DNA of 64,000 nucleotides, from contig CAJUCX010000003.1 in NCBI GenBank assembly GCA_910585195.1, positions 62,001 through 126,000 on the forward strand. Reading direction: 5' to 3'. The translations under genes and the position numbers were made by a program. Numbering within the stretch: the stretch's first letter is position 1; each line of letters begins with the position of its first letter. The notes below the pieces were generated by a model, which saw only the letters and a program-made list of their open reading frames with translations, did no database searches and was not told the DNA's origin. The stretch is from an uncultured Christensenellaceae bacterium. GTDB lineage: Bacteria; Bacillota; Clostridia; Christensenellales; CAG-314. Shown in pieces: positions 16,490 through 25,000 of this stretch.

Positions 16490-17587
16490 ATGAAACTTGG
16501 CGTAGTAGGTTTGCCAAACGTAGGCAAAAGCACACTTTTCAACGCAATTACACACGCAGGGGCAGAAAGCGCAAATTATCCTTTCTGCACCATAGAGCCG
16601 AACGTAGGCATAGTCGACGTTCCCGACGAAAGGCTCGAAAGGCTTGCAAAACTTTACAACAGCAAAAAGATAACGCACACTTTTCTTAAATTCGTAGATA
16701 TTGCGGGTTTAGTTAAAGGCGCGTCTAAGGGCGAAGGTTTGGGCAACAAATTTTTAAGCCATATCAGAGAAGTAGACGCAATCGTGCATGTAGTCAGGTG
16801 CTTCGAGGACGGCAACATCACCCACGTAGAGCAGACCGTCGACCCCGTCAGAGATATGGATATAATCAATGCGGAACTCATCTATGCCGATTACGAAAGC
16901 GTAAATAAATATCTGGACAAAGCAAAAAACCTTTTCAAAACAGGGGACAAAAAGTATAAGATAGAGGCGGAAATTTTAGAGAGATTGCTTTCCGCTTTAA
17001 GTCAAGGCAACCCCGTGCGTTCAGTAGAACTCAACGAGGACGAAAAAGCCTACGTTGACGGATTGTTTTTAATTACCGACAAACCTGTTATTTACGCCGC
17101 AAACATTGCGGAAGCGGACTTAGGCAAAGACGAAGATAGTTTGCCGTTTGTCTGTGCCGTGAAAGAACAGGCAAAAAAAGAGGGGTCGGAAGTTTTGGTA
17201 ATTTGCGCTAAGGTAGAAGAAGACTTGTCTATGATGGACGAAGCTGACAGAGAAATTTTTTATGAAGAATTCGGCATTAAAGAAAGCGGCTTAAACCGTC
17301 TTGTCAAAAAGTGCTATACCTTGCTCGGGCTTATTTCTTACCTCACCGCGGGCGAGCCCGAAACAAGAGCGTGGACGATTGAAAACGGCACCAAAGCGCC
17401 GCAGGCGGCGGGCAAAATCCACAGCGATTTCGAGAAAGGTTTTATCCGTGCGGAGGTAGTACCGTACGAAACGCTGTTGGAGTGCGGAAACTATAACAAC
17501 GCTAAGGAAAAGGGAAAAGTACGCAGCGAAGGCAAGGACTACGTAATGAAAGACGGCGACGTCGTACTTTTCCGTTTCAACGTATAA
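16490..17587 (+). CDS. ychF: Redox-regulated ATPase/GTPase YchF (OLA1 family)
   Basis: The 365-residue protein is the universal Obg-related P-loop protein that binds ribosomes and prefers ATP. The G1 loop GLPNVGKST (residues 7-15), G3 DIAGLVKGAS, a central coiled helical insert and the C-terminal TGS domain (FIRAEVVPYETLL to GDVVLFRFNV) are all visible. Length is exactly typical. GGGAG precedes the ATG 16490; the frame is open upstream but has no SD. A TATAAT at 16441-16446 is a plausible -10. Confidence 0.97.
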   Translation: MKLGVVGLPNVGKSTLFNAITHAGAESANYPFCTIEPNVGIVDVPDERLERLAKLYNSKKITHTFLKFVDIAGLVKGASKGEGLGNKFLSHIREVDAIVHVVRCFEDGNITHVEQTVDPVRDMDIINAELIYADYESVNKYLDKAKNLFKTGDKKYKIEAEILERLLSALSQGNPVRSVELNEDEKAYVDGLFLITDKPVIYAANIAEADLGKDEDSLPFVCAVKEQAKKEGSEVLVICAKVEEDLSMMDEADREIFYEEFGIKESGLNRLVKKCYTLLGLISYLTAGEPETRAWTIENGTKAPQAAGKIHSDFEKGFIRAEVVPYETLLECGNYNNAKEKGKVRSEGKDYVMKDGDVVLFRFNV

Positions 17588-17636
17588 TCTGCACGGACAA
17601 AAGATTTTATCCGTATCGTTAAAAAAGGTAAATAAA

Positions 17637-17668
17637 AACTGCCCGATTGAAATTTCAATCGGGCAGTT
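17637..17668. terminator. Perfect palindromic terminator between convergent genes
   Basis: A 32-bp perfect inverted repeat is built from AACTGCCCGATTGAAA and its complement. A T-rich stretch follows on the + strand. It separates ychF from the convergent ECF gene. Confidence 0.8.
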
Positions 17669-17690
17669 GTCTTTTTGCGTAAAATGCAGG

Positions 17691-18245
17691 TTAATTATCC
17701 TTTGTTTTAACTTCAAGCATATCGTCGGGAAAGAGGTTTTGTTTAAGTTTAGACAAGATTTTTTTTAGCGGATTAAAAGCCGCGGCAAATATTACGCAGT
17801 TGGACATAACGTGTATTGCAAAAAACAATATGCCCCGCGCGTACAAAGTCGCAAACCGCGCCCAAAAATTGTCAAACCTGCCCATAAACAAACCTACGTC
17901 AACCAAACTCGTAAGCACGCCGAATAAAAGCGTCAGCAGGACAGCCGTAAGAATCGTCTGCCAAAGTTTGGCTTTGCGCTTTCCTAAAAGAGAAAATACT
18001 ATTGCCAAAAGCGGCCAATAAATAAAATATGAAATAACCCAAGTGTTTACGCCCCAAATAAAAGTTTCTGTCATTACAAACACAATAGCGCACGGCAAAG
18101 CATAAAATATGCCGAATACGTATGCGTACAGCGCAAGCAATATAGAAACAGGTTCTACGTTTGGTATAAAAGACATTGCCATTTTGCCCCCGGTAAGCGT
18201 GGCGGACATAAGGGCTATTACGGCAATTTTTTTGCTGGTTTGCAT
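17691..18245 (-). CDS. ECF transporter S component, probably for cobalamin
   Basis: The 184-residue protein has about six helices and no ATPase, as expected for the substrate-binding S subunit of an energy-coupling-factor transporter. FIPNVEPVSILLALYAYVFG is the typical S-component segment between helices 1 and 2, and GVNTWVISYFIYWPLL lies in helix 4. It starts 4 bases after the DUF4430 lipoprotein gene, and both are downstream of a cobalamin riboswitch, so cobalamin or a corrinoid is the likely substrate. The shared EcfA/EcfT energising module is not in this window. Confidence 0.8.
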   Translation of the reverse strand: MQTSKKIAVIALMSATLTGGKMAMSFIPNVEPVSILLALYAYVFGIFYALPCAIVFVMTETFIWGVNTWVISYFIYWPLLAIVFSLLGKRKAKLWQTILTAVLLTLLFGVLTSLVDVGLFMGRFDNFWARFATLYARGILFFAIHVMSNCVIFAAAFNPLKKILSKLKQNLFPDDMLEVKTKDN

Positions 18246-18249
18246 TTTT

Positions 18250-18732
18250 TTAATAACTCAAAATCGTAAAGTAGATTATAAGACCGTCGGTAAGTTCGAG
18301 ACCGCCGACGCCGACGGCGCTGTAATACAAGGTAGTATTGTTGTATGTGACGTTGTCGACATAGCCGTAAGTGTCTTTTTGACTTTCTACGTTGTGAAAA
18401 AATGCTATATATTGTGTCGTATTAGATGCAGGGGTAAGATCTCCCACGGAATTGATAAATGCGTCAAATCCTTTGTCGTTAAACGTAGTGTTTGCGGAAA
18501 ACGGCACGTCCTTATTGTCATAAAGCCATTTAAGTGCCACGTATACGTTGTCTTTTTCCTTAAAACCGCATTCTTTAAGGTCAAGTTCGTACACGACGTC
18601 CGTATCACCGTGCAAAACCACGGTTGCTTTGCCTTCCAACGCGTCTCCGCTGCAACCGCAAAGTACGGTAAACAGAGCTGCAAGCGTTAAAACCAACGCT
18701 AAGAGTTTTTTGCTTAAATTAAATTTTTTCAT
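18250..18732 (-). CDS. DUF4430 lipoprotein, putative surface cobalamin-binding protein
   Basis: The 160-residue protein has a lipoprotein signal peptide with lipobox LCGC (Cys27). The mature domain begins KATVVLHGDTDVVYELDL and includes VYVALKWLYDN and GYVDNVTYNN, matching the DUF4430 family, which is related to the C-terminal beta domain of transcobalamin/intrinsic factor. The ATG 18732 has SD AGGAG immediately upstream; an open extension upstream runs into the terminator hairpin. It is cotranscribed with the ECF S component under a cobalamin riboswitch. Its likely role is capturing cobalamin at the cell surface. Confidence 0.82.
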   Translation of the reverse strand: MKKFNLSKKLLALVLTLAALFTVLCGCSGDALEGKATVVLHGDTDVVYELDLKECGFKEKDNVYVALKWLYDNKDVPFSANTTFNDKGFDAFINSVGDLTPASNTTQYIAFFHNVESQKDTYGYVDNVTYNNTTLYYSAVGVGGLELTDGLIIYFTILSY

Positions 18733-18762
18733 AAGTCTCCTATGTGGAGTTTTCGGGTCAAA

Positions 18763-18790
18763 CAAAAAAAACCGCCCGAAAGAGCAGTTT
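18763..18790 (-). terminator. Leader terminator, probable expression platform of the B12 riboswitch
   Basis: On the minus strand AACTGC, an 8-base loop and GCGGTT are followed by a run of T. It lies just 31 bases before the DUF4430 start and about 190 nt after the riboswitch aptamer. This suits transcriptional OFF control in high cobalamin. Confidence 0.7.
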
Positions 18791-18981
18791 GTCATTTTTT
18801 CCGAACGGCGTTTGTCATTTTTTGTAAATTAAAAAATTATGCGAAAAATTATCGCGTGCAATAAACGCAAATCGGGTTTTTATGCTGTTTGTTTATTTTC
18901 GTCCGCGCCACGCAAATAGGACGAGAAAAACAACCGCGCTGACAGACTCTCTTTCCCTCCGAAAGAAAAGTTTTTATTGTC

Positions 18982-19121
18982 TGTGCGGCAGGTCTCCTGA
19001 CTTCCGGCTTCATACCTAATTTTCCTGCCTTCCCGTTTTGTACAGTGGCAATGCGGAATTTCGTATCCGTAACAGTAGCGGGGGCTGTCAAGGATTTTCA
19101 CCTTGTTCCCTTAACCGCACA
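18982..19121 (-). promoter_or_regulatory. Cobalamin (AdoCbl-class) riboswitch aptamer
   Basis: On the minus strand the conserved cobalamin aptamer blocks occur in order. P1 TGTGCGG (19121-19115) is followed by AAGGGAACAAGGTGAAAATCC and GACAGCCCCCGCTACTGT. The B12 box GCCACTG sits at 19049-19043, followed by GGGAAGGC and then AGTCAGGAGACCTGCC. P1 closes with CCGCACA (18988-18982). P1 pairs perfectly over 7 bp. It controls the DUF4430 and ECF genes. Confidence 0.95.
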
Positions 19122-19139
19122 AACATTTTGTTTGGCAGA

Positions 19140-19168
19140 ATTTTAGCACTGCACCTGCATTTTGGCAA
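19140..19168 (-). promoter_or_regulatory. Promoter driving the cobalamin riboswitch
   Basis: On the minus strand TTGCCA and TAAAAT are 17 bp apart. The aptamer begins about 19 bases downstream of the -10. It is back to back with the proS promoter. Confidence 0.7.
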
Positions 19169-19186
19169 GTGAATGGCGGCAAGCGT

Positions 19187-19215
19187 TTGACACCTCAACA
19201 AAAAGTTGTTAAACT
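19187..19215 (+). promoter_or_regulatory. Promoter of proS
   Basis: TTGACA and TAAACT are separated by 17 bp. The ATG of proS lies about 55 bases downstream. Confidence 0.65.
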
Positions 19216-19270
19216 GCAAGGGTATTATCAGTGCGCTTGTACAAAGCGCAAATCAAGGAGTTTGGTCATT

Positions 19271-20704
19271 ATGGCTGACAAAAATTTTGTAAAAGAAATT
19301 GCGGATATGACGGTAGATTTTCCGCAGTGGTACACCGACGTTGTGCTTAAAACGCAGTTGGTAGATTACGGTCCCGTAAAAGGAACGATGGTTATTCGTC
19401 CTTACGGCTACGCTATTTGGGAAAATATTCAAAAAGAACTCGACGCCCGCTTTAAGGCAACGGGGCATAAAAACGCATATTTTCCGCTGTTGATTCCGGA
19501 AAGTTTGCTTAAAAAAGAAGCAGAGCACGTAGAGGGCTTTGCGCCTGAAACCGCAATAGTAACCGTCGGCGGCAAGGAAGAATTGAGCGAAAGGTTAATC
19601 GTACGCCCTACAAGCGAAACTATTTTTTGCGATATGTATTCGAAATGGATACAGTCTTACAGAGATTTGCCTATGAAGTTAAACCAATGGGCAAACGTAG
19701 TGCGTTGGGAAAAGACTACCCGTCCGTTTTTGCGCACAAGCGAGTTTTTGTGGCAGGAGGGCCATACCGTACACGCCACTCGCGAAGAAGCACTCGAAGA
19801 AACGCTGCTTATGCTAAACGTTTACAAAGAGTTTGCGGAAAACGTGCTTGCAATTCCCGTACTGGTTGGTCAAAAGAGCGAAAAAGAGAAATTTGCCGGT
19901 GCGGAAAGCACTTTCGGTATGGAAGCAATGATGAAAGACGGCAAAAGTTTGCAGGCAGGCACAAGCCATTGCTTCGGCGACAAATTCGCAAGAGCCTACG
20001 ACATACAGTTTTTGGATAAAGACGGCACGCATAAATACGCTTGGCAGACAAGTTGGGGCGTATCTACAAGACTTATCGGCGCGCTCATTATGGCGCACGG
20101 CGACCAACGCGGATTGGTTCTTCCGCCTAAGGTTGCACCTATTCAGACGATAGTGCTGCCTATTGCCGCGCACAAAACCGGCGTAAATGAAAAAGCGCAG
20201 GAAATAATAAACACGCTTACAAATGCAGGCGTCAGGTGCGAAGGCGACTTCTCCGACCAATCGGCAGGCTGGAAGTTTAATCAGTGGGAAATGAAGGGCG
20301 TTCCGCTTCGTCTGGAAGTAGGACCTAGAGATATAGAAAACGGCGTCGCTACTTTGGCGCGCAGAGATAATTTTGAAAAAATCACCGTCAAGATTGCCGA
20401 CCTTGATAAAGAAGTACCTAAACTTCTCAATCAAATTCAAAACGATATGTTGGAAAAAGCAAGAGTATTCCGCGACGGCCGCATAAAAAGAGCAGACAGT
20501 CTGGAAGAAATGAAGAAGTATCTCGACGAGGGCAACTTTGTAATGACCAAATGGTGCGGCTGCCGCGAGTGCGAAGACAAAGTCAAAGAGCTTATGCAGG
20601 CATCAAGCAGAATTATGCCGCTTGCGCAAACGCTCGATATGGGTATTTGCCCGATATGCGGCAAACAGTCCGGCACCACAATGATTTGGGCAAGGGCATA
20701 TTGA
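19271..20704 (+). CDS. proS: Prolyl-tRNA synthetase, archaeal/eukaryotic type
   Basis: This 477-residue class II synthetase charges tRNA-Pro. It is the short form without the bacterial editing insertion. Motif 2 region RWEKTTRPFLRTSEFLWQEGHT, motif 3 region TSWGVSTRLIGALIMAHGDQRGLVLP, an anticodon domain, and a C-terminal zinc domain (CGCRECEDK, then CPICGK) ending in a terminal Tyr are the archaeal-type hallmarks. The start ATG 19271 is preceded by AGGAG about 10 bases away; the upstream open frame is promoter and leader. Similar ProRS forms occur sporadically in Clostridia. Confidence 0.96.
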   Translation: MADKNFVKEIADMTVDFPQWYTDVVLKTQLVDYGPVKGTMVIRPYGYAIWENIQKELDARFKATGHKNAYFPLLIPESLLKKEAEHVEGFAPETAIVTVGGKEELSERLIVRPTSETIFCDMYSKWIQSYRDLPMKLNQWANVVRWEKTTRPFLRTSEFLWQEGHTVHATREEALEETLLMLNVYKEFAENVLAIPVLVGQKSEKEKFAGAESTFGMEAMMKDGKSLQAGTSHCFGDKFARAYDIQFLDKDGTHKYAWQTSWGVSTRLIGALIMAHGDQRGLVLPPKVAPIQTIVLPIAAHKTGVNEKAQEIINTLTNAGVRCEGDFSDQSAGWKFNQWEMKGVPLRLEVGPRDIENGVATLARRDNFEKITVKIADLDKEVPKLLNQIQNDMLEKARVFRDGRIKRADSLEEMKKYLDEGNFVMTKWCGCRECEDKVKELMQASSRIMPLAQTLDMGICPICGKQSGTTMIWARAY

Positions 20705-20767
20705 GATTAAATAATTTGCTTGATTATAGTTTTGTTAATTTTAACAATTAGGTATAAAGTATTTTAT

Positions 20768-21271
20768 TCAAAGTACTTTGCACAACAGGCATGAAATGAT
20801 TGCGGAAAGCAAACAGCAGAAAAGGGCTATCGGCAGAGCTATGCCGAGCCTTTTTACCTTTGTATCGCTGAAATAAATAGTGGTCAGGTAAAACACCGTT
20901 TCCGTACTGCCGAACATTACGCTTGCGCATCTGCCTATATAACTGTCTACACCGTACTCGGCAAAAACGTCGTTTACTATCGCAAGACTTCCGCTGCCGG
21001 AAAATGGGCGCAGTAAAACCAGTTGCGACAGCTCTTTGGGTATGCCCAATAAGTTGAGCACCGGCGTAAATACAAATTCAAAAATATTGTAAAGTCCGCT
21101 TGCGCGCATAAGTTCCACCGCCATTATCATACAGGCTATAAAAGGAAACAGCGACACGGCAAGCGGTATCGCGCCTTTGGCTCCTTCTATAAAAGAGCCG
21201 TAGGCGTTTACTTTTTTTATGAAGGCGAGCGCAAACACTGCCAAAAAAATAAAAGGTAATACAGTTTGCAT
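20768..21271 (-). CDS. spmB: Spore maturation protein B
   Basis: The 167-residue membrane protein belongs to the nucleoside-recognition (Gate) domain family: LLRPFSGSGSLAIVNDVFAEYG and FGSTETVFYLTTIYF are the SpmB hallmarks. In Bacillus, SpmA and SpmB are made in the forespore line and are needed for proper core dehydration. It lies 73 bp downstream of spmA, as in other spore formers. Presence of the pair suggests a sporulating ancestor or current sporulation ability, but no other spore genes are in the window. Confidence 0.93.
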   Translation of the reverse strand: MQTVLPFIFLAVFALAFIKKVNAYGSFIEGAKGAIPLAVSLFPFIACMIMAVELMRASGLYNIFEFVFTPVLNLLGIPKELSQLVLLRPFSGSGSLAIVNDVFAEYGVDSYIGRCASVMFGSTETVFYLTTIYFSDTKVKRLGIALPIALFCCLLSAIISCLLCKVL

Positions 21272-21344
21272 TTTTTAATGGTTTTTATTTAACAAGTGCT
21301 TGTCCTAGAGAAAAAATATTCCGTAAAAATTATTTATACAACGC

Positions 21345-21908
21345 TTAAGGTTTGTTGCGCTTTCTGTATGCAAGCGAAACAAGCAGGATACCTACGGCGG
21401 TGGTTATTATTGCCGTCAAGAGGTTAGGCAAAATTATGTCGGTCGGGTTGGCGCTGCCAAGGCTTGACCTTATGCCGATTATCGTTGTAGGTATGAGTTG
21501 CAATCCGCAACTGTTTATTACAAACAGCATTGCCATACCTTTGTTTAATTTTCCGCTTTTGTCGTCCATTTGTTTTATTGCGGCAAGCGCAGGCGGCGTG
21601 GCGGCATTTCCCGCGCCCAAAAGGTTGGCGGAAACGTTTAACGCAAGATTGTTGCAGATTTCGTCGTTTTGATTTCCGAATAATTTTTTAAGCAAAGGCT
21701 TACTTTTTTTTGACAAACTGTCTATCAGTCCGCAGTCTTTAATCACGTTTATAATGCCCATCCACAGGCAGTAAACCGCCATTAAAGAAATACACAATTC
21801 CAAAGAAGTCTTCATAGATTCCGTCATGGCGGTAAGTATAAGTTGCGGCGAAGTAAACATTAAAAGCGCAATGCTGAATAGCATCATAAACAGCCAAATA
21901 TATTGCAT
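21345..21908 (-). CDS. spmA: Spore maturation protein A
   Basis: The 187-residue membrane protein pairs with SpmB. LWMGIINVIKDCGL and the strongly conserved NLLGAGNAATPPALAAIKQM, followed by FVINSCGLQLIPTTII, identify SpmA (nucleoside-recognition domain). ATG 21908 was chosen by alignment to the family's length; no clear SD is seen, and the longer open frame upstream has unrelated basic sequence. Spore-specific sigma-factor control would be expected, but I could not recognise such a promoter by eye. Confidence 0.9.
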   Translation of the reverse strand: MQYIWLFMMLFSIALLMFTSPQLILTAMTESMKTSLELCISLMAVYCLWMGIINVIKDCGLIDSLSKKSKPLLKKLFGNQNDEICNNLALNVSANLLGAGNAATPPALAAIKQMDDKSGKLNKGMAMLFVINSCGLQLIPTTIIGIRSSLGSANPTDIILPNLLTAIITTAVGILLVSLAYRKRNKP

Positions 21909-22069
21909 AACAAAATATATTAAAATTTGTTTGCCGTTATGATTTTTGTTGAGTCGAGGCTGCCGAGTGTTAAAAAGGTTGTACAAAAAACAGTTGAAAA
22001 AATTGACGGCATTAAAACAATTTCGTTGCAAAATCAGTCGGTCGAAATATCTTCTGCGGCGGTTTACAA

Positions 22070-22098
22070 TAGACAAGATCTGTCAAAAGTGATATACT
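22070..22098 (+). promoter_or_regulatory. Promoter of the metG-tatD operon
   Basis: TAGACA and TATACT are separated by 17 bp. The metG ATG lies 31 bases after the -10. Confidence 0.55.
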
Positions 22099-22129
22099 GC
22101 AAAAATAAATAAAATCTCAGGAGTTTGTT

Positions 22130-24109
22130 ATGAAACAAAAGTATTACATCACTACGCCGATATATTATCCTAGCGGCAACTGGCACTTGGGACATTGCTA
22201 TACAACGGTCATTTGCGACGCAATCGCGCGTTTTAAGCGAATGGACGGTTTTGATGTATTCTTTTTGACCGGCACCGACGAGCACGGCGTCAAGATAGAA
22301 AAACGCGCGGCGGAAAACAATACCACGCCGAAAGCGTTCGTCGACAATTTAGTTGACAGCATAAAAGACTTGTGGAAGGTGCTCGGCATAAGTTTCGATA
22401 AATTTATCCGCACGACCGACGACTATCACGTTGCGGCGGTGCAAAAGATATTCAAACAACTTTACGACCAAGGCGATATTTACAAGGCAGAGTACGAGGG
22501 GATGTATTGCACTCCTTGCGAATCTTTCTGGACGGAAAGTCAGCTTGTAGACGGCAAATGCCCCGACTGCGGCAGACCTGTGGAAAAAGCCAAAGAAGAA
22601 AGTTATTTCTTCCGTCTTTCCAAATATCAAGACAAACTTATAGAGTTGTATAAAAACAATCCCGAGTTTATTTCGCCTAAGTCTAGAATGAACGAAATGA
22701 TAAACAACTTTATAAAACCCGGGTTGCAAGACCTTTGCGTATCCCGTACTTCTTTCAAGTGGGGCATACCTGTAACGTTCGACGACAAACACGTAATTTA
22801 CGTTTGGATTGACGCTTTGACAAATTATATAACGGCATTGGGCTACGGAAGCAATGACGACAGTCTGTTCAAAAAATATTGGCCTGCCGATATACATATG
22901 GTAGGCAAAGAGATTGTAAGGTTTCATACCATTATATGGCCGGCAATCCTTATGGCTTTGGGTGTGGAAATGCCAAAACAGGTTTACGGACACGGCTGGC
23001 TTTTGATAGGCGGCGACAAGATGAGCAAATCAAAGGGTAACGTAGTCGACCCGTTTGTGCTTTCCGACAGATACGGCGTCGACGCGGTAAGATACTTTTT
23101 GTTGCGCGAGGTGCCGTTCGGCAGCGACGGCGTCTATACTAACGAGGCGTTGATTGCGCGCACAAATGCAGATTTGGCAAACGACCTCGGCAACTTGGTG
23201 TCAAGAACAACCGCAATGATTACTCAATATTTCGGCGGAGTCGTGCCAAACAATAAAGCGGCGGAAGATATTGACAAAGACCTTATCTCTTTGTGCGAGA
23301 GCGCGCTGGGTAAAGTAAGAGCCGACGTGGAAAAATTGCTTATTCCCGAAAGTCTCGGCGAGATATTCCGTCTGATTCAACGCGCAAACAAATATATCGA
23401 CGAAACAATGCCGTGGGTTTTGGCAAAAGACCCCGAAAAAAAAGACAGACTCGGCACCGTGCTTTATAATCTTGCGGAAACCATAAGAATTTCCGCAGTG
23501 TTGCTTGCGCCGTTTATGCCTGCGACCGCACAAAATATATTTGACAGGTTGCAACTCGGCAAATTGCCGAACGACTTTGCAAGCGTTAAAAAATTCGGCG
23601 GACTTAAATCCGGCGGCGGCGTAACCAAAGGCGACGCGCTGTTCCCTAGACTCGATATGAAGAAAGAACTTGCCGAGTTGGAGAAACTCGCCGCAGAACA
23701 GCAAAAGTCTTCCGCAGACGTTAAAAAATCTAATGCAAACAAGAACGAAGCCGCCGCACCGACGGGAAAAGAATCGGGAGAAAAAGAGGAAATTACCATT
23801 GACGACTTTGCAAAGGTGCAGCTTGCAACGGCAAAGGTCGTTGCCTGCGAAAAGGTAGAAAAAAGCGACAAACTGCTTAAACTTACTTTGGACGTCGGCG
23901 GAGAGAGCCGCACTGTCGTAAGCGGCATTGCGGAGCATTATACGGCGGACTATATGGTCGGCAAAACGGTAGTGATAGTCAAAAACTTAAAGCCTGTCAA
24001 ACTGCGCGGAATTTTAAGCGAAGGTATGATACTTTGCGCTTCAAACGGCAAAGACGTGGTGTTTGTTTCTCCGGAAAAAGAAATAGAAAGCGGCAGCGGG
24101 GTAAATTGA
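22130..24109 (+). CDS. metG: Methionyl-tRNA synthetase with C-terminal tRNA-binding domain
   Basis: The 659-residue class I synthetase charges initiator and elongator tRNA-Met. HLGH is at residues 19-22 and DKMSKSKGN near 297-305. A zinc-knuckle region contains CTPCESFW and CPDCGRP. A lysine- and alanine-rich linker (about 515-550) joins the body to a C-terminal OB-fold EMAP/Trbp111 tRNA-binding domain (DDFAKVQLATAKVV to the end). The SD AGGAG precedes the ATG. Its stop overlaps the start of tatD (TGATG), so the two are translationally coupled. Confidence 0.97.
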   Translation: MKQKYYITTPIYYPSGNWHLGHCYTTVICDAIARFKRMDGFDVFFLTGTDEHGVKIEKRAAENNTTPKAFVDNLVDSIKDLWKVLGISFDKFIRTTDDYHVAAVQKIFKQLYDQGDIYKAEYEGMYCTPCESFWTESQLVDGKCPDCGRPVEKAKEESYFFRLSKYQDKLIELYKNNPEFISPKSRMNEMINNFIKPGLQDLCVSRTSFKWGIPVTFDDKHVIYVWIDALTNYITALGYGSNDDSLFKKYWPADIHMVGKEIVRFHTIIWPAILMALGVEMPKQVYGHGWLLIGGDKMSKSKGNVVDPFVLSDRYGVDAVRYFLLREVPFGSDGVYTNEALIARTNADLANDLGNLVSRTTAMITQYFGGVVPNNKAAEDIDKDLISLCESALGKVRADVEKLLIPESLGEIFRLIQRANKYIDETMPWVLAKDPEKKDRLGTVLYNLAETIRISAVLLAPFMPATAQNIFDRLQLGKLPNDFASVKKFGGLKSGGGVTKGDALFPRLDMKKELAELEKLAAEQQKSSADVKKSNANKNEAAAPTGKESGEKEEITIDDFAKVQLATAKVVACEKVEKSDKLLKLTLDVGGESRTVVSGIAEHYTADYMVGKTVVIVKNLKPVKLRGILSEGMILCASNGKDVVFVSPEKEIESGSGVN

Positions 24110-24879
24110 TGATAGATTGTCATACACATTTGGAAGACGAAAGACTGCTTTGCGACGTCGATTGCATAGTAAACGATTTCGATAAAGACGGCATAGAGTT
24201 TGTTATAGACGGGTCAAGCAATCTCGACACTATGAAGTGCGCTTTCGACCTGTCGCAAAAGTACGGCAAAGTTTATACAACGGTAGGCTGCCACCCAAAC
24301 GACGCGGCAGGTTTTGACAAACAGATGGCTGATTTGATGGAAGTTTATGCCGAAAACAAAAAAGTGCTTGCAGTCGGCGAAGTAGGTTTGGACTATCATT
24401 ACGACGAGCCTTCGAAGGAAATTCAGCATAAAGTATTTGTAGAGCAGTTGGCTCTTGCGGAGGCTTTCAAACTGCCGGTTGTTTTGCATATAAGGGATGC
24501 TTACGGCGACGCGCTTAAAATTTTGCAGGACAACAAACCGTTGTTAAAACACGGCGTCGTGCTGCATTGCTACTCGGGCAGCCGCGAAATCGCACAGGAG
24601 TTTTTGAAATTGGATTGTTTCTTTTGCTTCGGCGGCGCAATAACTTTCAAAAACGCCAAAAAAGAAGAAATCATAAAATCAATTCCTTTGGAAAAACTTT
24701 TGACGGAAACCGATGCGCCTTATATGACGCCCGAGCCGTTCAGAGGCAAGACAAATTATCCCAAATTTATAAAATATACTTATCAAAAAATGTGCGGCGT
24801 GTTGGGAGTGTCTTTTGAAGAATTGGAAGAACTCGTTCGCAAAAACACAAAAAGCATATTTACAAAACTTGCGAAATAA
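24109..24879 (+). CDS. tatD: TatD family metal-dependent hydrolase (3'-5' DNase)
   Basis: The 256-residue TIM-barrel hydrolase shows the metal ligands: DCHTHLED (His5, His7), a Glu in VGEVGLDYHYD, VVLHIRDA, VLHCYSG and the final Asp in TETDAPYMTPEPFRG. TatD enzymes degrade single-stranded or chromosomal DNA and take part in DNA repair and turnover. The start at 24109 overlaps the metG stop by one base; the longer upstream frame lies inside metG. metG-tatD linkage is widespread in Bacillota. Confidence 0.95.
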   Translation: MIDCHTHLEDERLLCDVDCIVNDFDKDGIEFVIDGSSNLDTMKCAFDLSQKYGKVYTTVGCHPNDAAGFDKQMADLMEVYAENKKVLAVGEVGLDYHYDEPSKEIQHKVFVEQLALAEAFKLPVVLHIRDAYGDALKILQDNKPLLKHGVVLHCYSGSREIAQEFLKLDCFFCFGGAITFKNAKKEEIIKSIPLEKLLTETDAPYMTPEPFRGKTNYPKFIKYTYQKMCGVLGVSFEELEELVRKNTKSIFTKLAK

Positions 24880-25000
24880 TCTCCCCGTATTTTTACAAAA
24901 AGCGCGGGAGAAAAATGAAAAAAAGTTATTAAATACAAACTGTTAAAATAAAAATTACTTTAATAATATCGTGATTAACGGAAAAAGGGACGTGAAAAAT

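Noticed and set aside
18849..19101. Open frames on - across the B12 riboswitch
   Set aside because: Their sequence is explained by the conserved aptamer; no SD at the starts.
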